The position numbers and the translations under genes were made by a program. A DNA stretch of 19,243 bases, from positions 1-19,243 of the forward strand of contig SVIK01000013.1 of assembly GCA_015069525.1 (NCBI GenBank), written 5' to 3'. This document shows, piece after piece, positions 14,606-19,243 of the stretch. Origin of the DNA: Clostridiales bacterium (GTDB lineage: Bacteria; Bacillota; Clostridia; Christensenellales; Borkfalkiaceae). The number at the start of each line of letters is the position of its first letter. Position 1 is the first letter of the stretch. The notes under the pieces were generated by a model. The model was given only the letters and a program-made list of their open reading frames with translations. It ran no database searches and was not told where the DNA came from.

Positions 14606-15607
14606 TTAATATAAACTACCGGTATTGACGATAGGTTGTGCGTCGTGGTTGCCACAAAGCACCACTAAAAGGTTGGAAACCATCGCCGCTTTGCGCTCCT
14701 CGTCCAAATTGACGAGTTGGTTTTCGCTGAGCTTTTCAAGTGCCATTTCCACCATACCCACCGCGCCGTCAACAATCATTTTTCTCGCGTCGATAATGGC
14801 GGATGCTTGTTGTCTTTGCAACATTACGGCGGCTATTTCAGGAGCGTACGCAAGATAGGTGATGCGTGCTTCCACGATTTCAATGCCCGCCTCGTCCACT
14901 CGTTTTTGTATTTCGTCACGGATACGTCCTGCAACGATATCGCTCGAACCGCGAAGGGAGCCGTCGTCGTCCACACCGTCGCCCGTCGTATCCACGCCAG
15001 GCGCTACGTCGTAGGGGTAAATACGTACGATATTTCTAAGAGCGCTGTCACATTGTAAGGAAAGGTATTCTTTGAAATTATCCACGTTAAAGACGGCTTT
15101 TGCCGTGTCAACCACCTTCCAAGTGACGGCGATACCAATTTCCACGGGGTTGCCAAGGCAATCGTTGATTTTTTGGCGGTTGTTGTTCAGCGTCATAATC
15201 TTCAACGAAATTTTCTTGTCCGTCATCGCCATTTTCATTTCCGTAGCCGTCATCGGCGCGCTCTTATCCACGTCCCCGCTTTGGTTGAGTTTCGTCTTAG
15301 ACGCAGGGTTCACCGCAACGCAGAAAGGGTTTACCGAATAAAATCCTTCTCCTTTAATCGTACCAACGTATTTGCCGAATAAAGTAAGCACCAACGCTTC
15401 TTGCGGTTTTAACACGCGCAATCCGCAAAGAGGAATCCAAGCAAAAGCCATTACGACAAACGAACCGATTAACAGTATGGGTCCCCACGTCGTAAAATCG
15501 TTCGCTCCGCCAATGACAACGCCCACGATAGACGCCACTTCTAATAATAAGCAAAGCAATAGCGTCCGCATGCCGTGCTTTTTGTTTTTCAAAGTAATTT
15601 CTTGCAT
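14606..15607 (-). CDS. SPFH/Band 7 domain membrane protein
   Basis: The protein has 333 residues. Two N-terminal membrane helices (about 15-35 and 42-62) are followed by an SPFH (stomatin/prohibitin/flotillin) domain: LKPQEALVLTLFGKYVGTIKGEGFYSVNP (66-94, typical start), PVEIGIAVTWKVVDTAKAVFNV, and IVEARITYLAYAPEIAAVMLQRQQASAII, the end of the domain entering the coiled coil. Members form large oligomers on the inner membrane and are linked to membrane microdomains or protein quality control; no enzymatic role is expected. AAGGAG lies about 8 nt before the ATG and a good promoter lies upstream. An insert rich in Asp/Gly (DTTGDGVDDDGS, calcium-loop-like) interrupts the domain. The small ribbon-helix-helix gene follows. 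Confidence 0.92.
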   Translation of the reverse strand: MQEITLKNKKHGMRTLLLCLLLEVASIVGVVIGGANDFTTWGPILLIGSFVVMAFAWIPLCGLRVLKPQEALVLTLFGKYVGTIKGEGFYSVNPFCVAVNPASKTKLNQSGDVDKSAPMTATEMKMAMTDKKISLKIMTLNNNRQKINDCLGNPVEIGIAVTWKVVDTAKAVFNVDNFKEYLSLQCDSALRNIVRIYPYDVAPGVDTTGDGVDDDGSLRGSSDIVAGRIRDEIQKRVDEAGIEIVEARITYLAYAPEIAAVMLQRQQASAIIDARKMIVDGAVGMVEMALEKLSENQLVNLDEERKAAMVSNLLVVLCGNHDAQPIVNTGSLY

Positions 15608-15630
15608 AGTGTTATCTCCTTATTATATTT

Positions 15631-15649
15631 TGATATTAAAATGATATCA
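15631..15649. promoter_or_regulatory. Inverted repeat overlapping the SPFH promoter
   Basis: TGATAT and ATATCA are separated by 7 nt, and the right half is also the ATGATATCAT palindrome over the -10 box. The position suits an operator; the ribbon-helix-helix protein of the same unit is one candidate to bind it. Confidence 0.4.
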
Positions 15650-15669
15650 TATAACAAGAAAGATGTCAA
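15641..15669 (-). promoter_or_regulatory. Promoter of the SPFH/ribbon-helix-helix unit
   Basis: On the minus strand TTGACA (15669-15664) and TATCAT (15646-15641) are 17 bp apart, with a TG extension before the -10 box. The start codon is about 34 bp beyond the -10 box. Confidence 0.85.
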
Positions 15670-15707
15670 GTATTTTGGAAATATTTTTTTGAAAAAGCAG
15701 AAAAGGG

Positions 15708-17600
15708 TTATCCAATAAGCGTTTCGTATTCGGTATACAGCTCGTCCAAGCGGTTTTTAATTTCTTCCAAGCGCTTGCATTTTTCGTTTAATAGGGGAAA
15801 ATTTGCGGAAACGGCGGGGGTAGCGATATCCTCGTTGATTTGCGCTTCTTCGCTTTCAAGCGCCGTTATTTCCTTTTCAATATTCTTTATCTTCGTTTGT
15901 CTTTTTGCCTCAGCCGAGCGCTCTTCCTTTGTACGGTAATAGCTTTCCTTATGCCCCGATTTTTGCGAAACAACGGGGGTAGGTACGCGTTCAATTTCCG
16001 TTTTAGCCTTGTTTTTTTGCGCTTGGTATTCGTCGTAATCGCCGACGAAGCAAGTGGCATAGCCCTTTTCAAGTTCAAGGATTTTTCCTGCAATCGCGCG
16101 GATAAAGTATCTGTCGTGCGATACGAAAAGGATAGTGCCGTCAAATTCTTTCAAGGCGGATTCAAGGCTTTCGCGCGCGGATAAATCAAGGTGGTTGGTC
16201 GGCTCGTCCAACAATAGGAAATTGCCTTGCTCGCTTTCAAATACGGCAAGGGCAAGCTTCGCCCGTTCCCCGCCCGAAAGCATACGCACTTTTTTATCCA
16301 TATCTTCTGCGGGGAGCCCGATTCTTGCAAGCGTAGCGCGTACGCGCGTTTGTTCCCACAAGACGTGCCGTTCCCAAAGCTCGCTAAGGACGGAATTTTC
16401 TCCGTTAAGATTGGCGTTTTCTTGGTCGTAATAGGCGGTTTTTACAAACCGACCCAAACGGATAGCGTCGCTTTTGGCGGAGAGCAACGTTTTTAACAGA
16501 GTGGATTTTCCCGTTCCGTTATCCCCCACAACGGCGCATTTTTCGCCACGCATAAGGGTAAAGGAGCAATCTTCCAAAAGTGTTTTTTCTCCCGCTTTTA
16601 AGCGCAAATTTTGCACGTCTAAAACCTTTTCGTACGTTTTTTCCGCATAGCTAAAATGAAATTTGGGCGGAGGGGGAGGCAAGGCGGGCTTTTCTATAAG
16701 TTCCATTTTTTCAAGTGCCTTGCGCCTAGATTGCGCCATTTTGGTGGTGGAGGCGCGCACGAGGTTTCTGTCCACGTAATCTTGCATATGCGCGCGCTCT
16801 TCTTGTTGTTTCTCGTATTCCTTTAAAAGGCGCGCAACTTTTTCCGCTTTCAAAATTTTGTATTTGGAATAATTCCCTTTGAATACGGAAAGTTTTTTAT
16901 TTTCCAGCTCGTAAATCGTAGAAACAAGCTTATCCAAGAAATATCTATCGTGCGAAACGACGAGAATTGCCCCTTTGAAGGAGAGTAAATAATCCTCCAA
17001 CCAAAACAGCGTTTTCATATCGAGGTGGTTGGTAGGCTCGTCAAGGATAAGGAGCTCAGGCTCTTCTAATAATAAGCGACAAAGCTTTAACCTTGTCTTT
17101 TCTCCGCCCGACATCGTATCCACGCGTTGAGAATAAGCGTGTTCAAAGCCCATACCCCCCAACACGGTGCGGATTTTCACTTCGAAATTCCAGCTGTCCC
17201 GTGCAGAGATTTTCTTATTTAACGCCTCGTATTTTGCGCATAAAGCACGATATTCTTGTGTGTTTTCAGCGGTGGAGGAGATGGCTTTTTCCAACACGGA
17301 AAGCTGTTCTATCGCGCGGATATCCTCCTCGAAAATAGCGCGCATTTCCTCAAAAACGGTGTTGGAGGAATCGTATCCGCCGTTTTGCGCAAGGTAGCCG
17401 ATGCGTATCCCGCTTTTTACGAAAAGCGAACCGCTTTCACACTCCAATTCCCCTAAAATCAGGCGGATAAGTGTGGTCTTGCCTTCTCCGTTTCCACCGA
17501 TAAGCCCAACCCTGTCCCCCTCGTTTAAGGAAAAGCAAACGTTTTCGAGTAGCGTTTCGCCGTTAAACCCGAATATTAAGTTGTTAGACGAAACGAGCAT
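15708..17600 (-). CDS. ABC-F family ATPase (Uup/YdiF-like)
   Basis: The protein has 630 residues. It has two ATPase cassettes and no membrane helices: Walker A GGNGEGKTT (35-43), signature MSGGEKTR (163-170), Walker B LLILDEPTNHLD (183-194); then Walker A GDNGTGKST (359-367), signature LSGGERAK (441-448), Walker B LLLDEPTNHLD (462-472). A charged inter-domain linker (about 250-310, the P-site tRNA interaction motif in the family) and a C-terminal coiled coil (about 555-630) are present. ABC-F proteins act on ribosomes, resolving stalls or giving antibiotic resistance. The linker looks of ordinary length, so a housekeeping role is likelier than resistance, but this cannot be settled by eye. 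The frame is open upstream to 17756, but AGGTGA at 17605-17610 and the homology start place the true ATG at 17600. Confidence 0.93.
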   Translation of the reverse strand: MLVSSNNLIFGFNGETLLENVCFSLNEGDRVGLIGGNGEGKTTLIRLILGELECESGSLFVKSGIRIGYLAQNGGYDSSNTVFEEMRAIFEEDIRAIEQLSVLEKAISSTAENTQEYRALCAKYEALNKKISARDSWNFEVKIRTVLGGMGFEHAYSQRVDTMSGGEKTRLKLCRLLLEEPELLILDEPTNHLDMKTLFWLEDYLLSFKGAILVVSHDRYFLDKLVSTIYELENKKLSVFKGNYSKYKILKAEKVARLLKEYEKQQEERAHMQDYVDRNLVRASTTKMAQSRRKALEKMELIEKPALPPPPPKFHFSYAEKTYEKVLDVQNLRLKAGEKTLLEDCSFTLMRGEKCAVVGDNGTGKSTLLKTLLSAKSDAIRLGRFVKTAYYDQENANLNGENSVLSELWERHVLWEQTRVRATLARIGLPAEDMDKKVRMLSGGERAKLALAVFESEQGNFLLLDEPTNHLDLSARESLESALKEFDGTILFVSHDRYFIRAIAGKILELEKGYATCFVGDYDEYQAQKNKAKTEIERVPTPVVSQKSGHKESYYRTKEERSAEAKRQTKIKNIEKEITALESEEAQINEDIATPAVSANFPLLNEKCKRLEEIKNRLDELYTEYETLIG

Positions 17601-17668
17601 ATCTTCACCTTTTACGAAATACTTAGTATGCGGACATAATTCTCCGCAAACCCCACAAAATAAGATAG

Positions 17669-17803
17669 ATGAAACAAAAAGACCGAAAAAAAATTCTACG
17701 TAAAATCCGTCGTTTGGAGGCGGAAATTGCCTTTGCGTCGCCCAAGCGTACGGCAAAAATCACGAGCGAGCTCGTCCGCTTAAAAGCAACCGTATTCGAT
17801 TAG
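17669..17803 (+). CDS. Possible small basic helical protein, 44 residues
   Basis: This small open frame starts at the first ATG after an in-frame stop and encodes a Lys/Arg-rich peptide: MKQKDRKKILRKIRRLEAEI, then a short FASPKRT turn and a second helix-like segment ending KATVFD. Codon choice (GCG, CGT, AAA, ACG) resembles that of the neighbouring genes and the helix pattern looks protein-like. It fills most of the 199-bp gap between the ABC-F and PflX-like genes, on the opposite strand, and its stop overlaps the stop of the PflX-like gene. Against it: I see no ribosome site and no promoter. I do not recognise the protein. Confidence 0.45.
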   Translation: MKQKDRKKILRKIRRLEAEIAFASPKRTAKITSELVRLKATVFD

Positions 17804-18681
17804 TAATCCCACGAGGGGATAAATTTTTCTCCGCTTGATTTGCGTTCTTGTAAAAATAAGTTTTTAATCCCCAGCGCAAACGCCTCGTCCGTGACGGTAG
17901 CATATTCCCTTGCCGTAATCGGGCGCTTTAATTCGGGGAAGCCTTCGATATTTCCAAAGGGCGTGTATTGGCTCATTAGGCTCAAATAGGTGGATTTTGG
18001 CAAACTACTTGCAAACCATCTAAGAATCGCCTTAGAATCCGCCGTGCAAAGTGGCATAACGAGATGCCGAACGATACACCCCGACAGCATTTTTCCTTCC
18101 GCCGTCATTTGTAAAGGCTTTTGCGCCATAAAAGAAATGGCTTCGCTTGCCACGTCGAAATAATCTTCTTTGCCAAGATAGCGTTTGGACAGGGCGGAGG
18201 AATAGAATTTCATATCGGGAAGATAGATATCCACGTATTCGTCGATGCGTTTTAGCGTATCGATTTTTTCATATCCACCGCTGTTGTAGACGACGGGGAT
18301 TTTCGGTTTATAAATGCGCAAAGCCTGCACGATATAGGGGATAACATGGGAGGGAGTGACGAGCGAAACGTTTTCCGCACCCATATCCTCCAATTCCTTA
18401 AAGATAGAAACGAGCTGTAAAGGCGTAATTTCTTTCCCTCTTTGTGCGCGTGAAACCTCGTAATTTTGGCAAAACGCACAGCGCAAATTGCAACCGCAAA
18501 AGAAGATAGTCCCGCTTCCCTTTTGGAAGGAAATGCACGGTTCTTCAAAGGGGTGCAGATAATATTTTGCGATGCGCAACGAAGAAACTCCGCAAGCGCC
18601 CACTCCCGTCGTGCGGTTTGCTCCACACTCCACGGGACAAAGTTTGCAATTTTCAAGCTCGCTTAAAAAACCGTTATCCAT
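17800..18681 (-). CDS. PflX-like radical SAM protein (COG1313 type)
   Basis: The protein has 293 residues from the ATG at 18681. The radical SAM cluster motif is CNLRCAFC (C64, C68, C71), preceded by four N-terminal Cys residues (C12, C15, C19, C30) in CKLCPVECGANRTTGVGACG, typical of PflX and related activase-like proteins. Other marks are PSHVIPYIVQAL, YNSGGY, YLPDMKFY and IVRHLVMPL. Such proteins bind a 4Fe-4S cluster and cleave S-adenosylmethionine; the usual annotation as pyruvate formate-lyase activating enzyme is by similarity only, and no glycyl-radical enzyme gene is nearby. The frame is open to a TTG at 18750, but the extra 23 residues are not family-like. The -10 box ends only 6 nt before the chosen ATG, so the mRNA may be leaderless. 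Confidence 0.88.
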   Translation of the reverse strand: MDNGFLSELENCKLCPVECGANRTTGVGACGVSSLRIAKYYLHPFEEPCISFQKGSGTIFFCGCNLRCAFCQNYEVSRAQRGKEITPLQLVSIFKELEDMGAENVSLVTPSHVIPYIVQALRIYKPKIPVVYNSGGYEKIDTLKRIDEYVDIYLPDMKFYSSALSKRYLGKEDYFDVASEAISFMAQKPLQMTAEGKMLSGCIVRHLVMPLCTADSKAILRWFASSLPKSTYLSLMSQYTPFGNIEGFPELKRPITAREYATVTDEAFALGIKNLFLQERKSSGEKFIPSWDY

Positions 18682-18687
18682 AAAAAT

Positions 18688-18716
18688 ATTATAGCATATG
18701 CAAAAATTTTTTGCAA
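18688..18716 (-). promoter_or_regulatory. Promoter of the PflX-like gene, start codon at or near +1
   Basis: On the minus strand TTGCAA (18716-18711) and TATAAT (18693-18688) are 17 bp apart with a TGC extension before the -10 box. The ATG begins at 18681, seven positions beyond the last base of the -10 box. Confidence 0.75.
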
Positions 18717-18743
18717 GCGTGTGATAAGGGATAGCATAATAAG

Positions 18744-18773
18744 TTGACAAGGATAGACAAAATAAGTTATAAT
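18744..18773 (+). promoter_or_regulatory. Promoter of metK
   Basis: TTGACA (18744-18749) and TATAAT (18768-18773) are 18 bp apart. Transcription should start near 18780, leaving a leader of about 90 nt. The promoter is divergent from that of the PflX-like gene. Confidence 0.9.
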
Positions 18774-18779
18774 AAAAAT

Positions 18780-18870
18780 CCCGAGTGAAAAGCTATGCTT
18801 TTCCGTAGTGGAAACTTCGTCGCAAATCCCAAGGGCGACGATGAACTATGTTAAAAAGAGGATTTTTTAC
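18780..18870 (+). promoter_or_regulatory. Structured metK leader, candidate riboswitch of unrecognised class
   Basis: The leader can fold into a 7-bp hairpin (GAAAAGC 18787-18793 with GCTTTTC 18797-18803), then an outer stem CGTAGT (18804-18809) with ACTATG (18845-18850) enclosing an inner stem CGTCGC (18818-18823) with GCGACG (18835-18840). The inner loop contains AAATCC (18824-18829), complementary to GGATTT (18860-18865), which overlaps the ribosome site AGAGG (18857-18861). A loop-to-ribosome-site pseudoknot would block translation. The gene makes S-adenosylmethionine, so feedback by that product is the obvious hypothesis. I see none of the hallmark sequences of the S-box or SMK box. Confidence 0.55.
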
Positions 18871-19243
18871 ATGAAAAAGTTTTTTACCAGCGAAAGCGTG
18901 ACGGAAGGACATCCCGACAAAGTTTGCGATAATATTTCTGACGGACTTTTGGACGCCGTTTTAACGCTTGACCCCAACGCACGCACAGCGATTGAGTGCT
19001 CGGCGGCGTTCGACACCCTTTTGATTATGGGGGAAGTGACGACGACGGCGCAAATCGATTACGAAGCGAAAGCGCGTGAAATTATTAAGAGAATCGGCTA
19101 CGATTTCGGCACGTTTGCATACGACAAATGCAAAATTTTAGTGGCTATACACAGCCAATCCCCCGACATTGCCATGGGCGTAAACGCTTCCGTGGAAAAG
19201 AAAGCGGGCGGGGACGAAGCCGACCAAATTGGCGCAGGCGACC
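18871..19243 (+). CDS. metK: S-adenosylmethionine synthetase MetK, N-terminal part
   Basis: The right window edge cuts the gene after 124 codons; the full protein is usually about 390-400 residues. The start is the family-typical KKFFTSESVTEGHPDKVCDN, with the ATP-binding GHPDK motif (13-17), then SDGLLDAVL, ECSAAFDTLLIMGEVTT and LVAIHSQSPDIAMGVN. The enzyme makes S-adenosylmethionine from methionine and ATP in the cytosol. AGAGG lies 9 nt before the ATG and sits inside the folded leader described above. The visible part is intact. Confidence 0.97.
   Translation, partial: MKKFFTSESVTEGHPDKVCDNISDGLLDAVLTLDPNARTAIECSAAFDTLLIMGEVTTTAQIDYEAKAREIIKRIGYDFGTFAYDKCKILVAIHSQSPDIAMGVNASVEKKAGGDEADQIGAGD

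Noticed and set aside
17601..17756. 52-residue N-terminal extension of the ABC-F protein
   Set aside because: Not family-like, and a ribosome site plus the homology start place the first codon at 17600.
18682..18750. 23-residue N-terminal extension of the PflX-like protein from a TTG start
   Set aside because: No ribosome site; it runs through the gene's own promoter and is not family-like.
18780..18870. S-box (SAM-I) riboswitch before metK
   Set aside because: The conserved AGAG...GGAGGGA and GGCAACC elements are absent; the structured leader is reported as unclassified instead.

Overview
The window comes from a moderately AT-rich chromosome with Bacillota (Clostridia-type) features: canonical sigma-A promoters with 17-18 bp spacers, AGGAG-type ribosome sites, U-tailed hairpin terminators, and a gene complement (ABC-F protein, PflX-like radical SAM protein, SPFH protein paired with a ribbon-helix-helix protein) common in gut Clostridia. 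I cannot name the species. No phage, transposase, integrase or CRISPR array is visible.

Layout. (A) 2-4021, plus strand: the 3' part of an operon for an N-acetyl-L-fucosamine-type nucleotide sugar: CapE/FnlA (partial), CapF/FnlB, an uncharacterised nucleotidyltransferase-fold protein, then CapG/FnlC, closed by a terminator. (B) 4118-8025, plus strand: a second transcription unit with its own strong promoter: DegT/StrS aminotransferase, undecaprenyl-phosphate sugar-1-phosphate transferase, GNAT acetyltransferase and a WbuB-like GT4 glycosyltransferase. A and B together look like part of a capsule or exopolysaccharide locus that makes amino-deoxy sugars and starts a lipid-linked repeat unit. 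(C) 8061-8483: two nearly identical 167-bp tandem repeats abutting a minus-strand tRNA-Ser(UGA). Each repeat begins with a copy of the last 16 nt of the tRNA gene and ends in a terminator hairpin. (D) 8772-14330, plus strand: a two-gene operon behind a near-consensus promoter whose -10 box lies in a perfect palindrome. The first gene is a membrane-anchored McrB-like AAA+ ATPase. The second is a 1143-residue protein with a DUF2357/McrC-like front, a zinc ribbon and three copies of an unrecognised ~115-150 residue domain joined by Glu/Val-rich linkers. This is the best candidate for an undescribed system. (E) 14346-18681, minus strand: ribbon-helix-helix protein, SPFH membrane protein, ABC-F ATPase and PflX-like radical SAM protein, with a possible 44-codon gene on the plus strand between the last two. 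(F) 18744-19243, plus strand: metK (partial) behind a structured leader that can pair with its own ribosome site and matches no SAM riboswitch class I can recognise by eye.

How the parts work together: A and B supply activated sugars (UDP-L-FucNAc and a 4-amino sugar), a priming transferase and a first glycosyltransferase. In D, the ATPase probably acts on or with its partner at the membrane. This follows from gene order and from the McrB/McrC precedent and is not shown by the sequence alone. The other genes are housekeeping or of unknown role.
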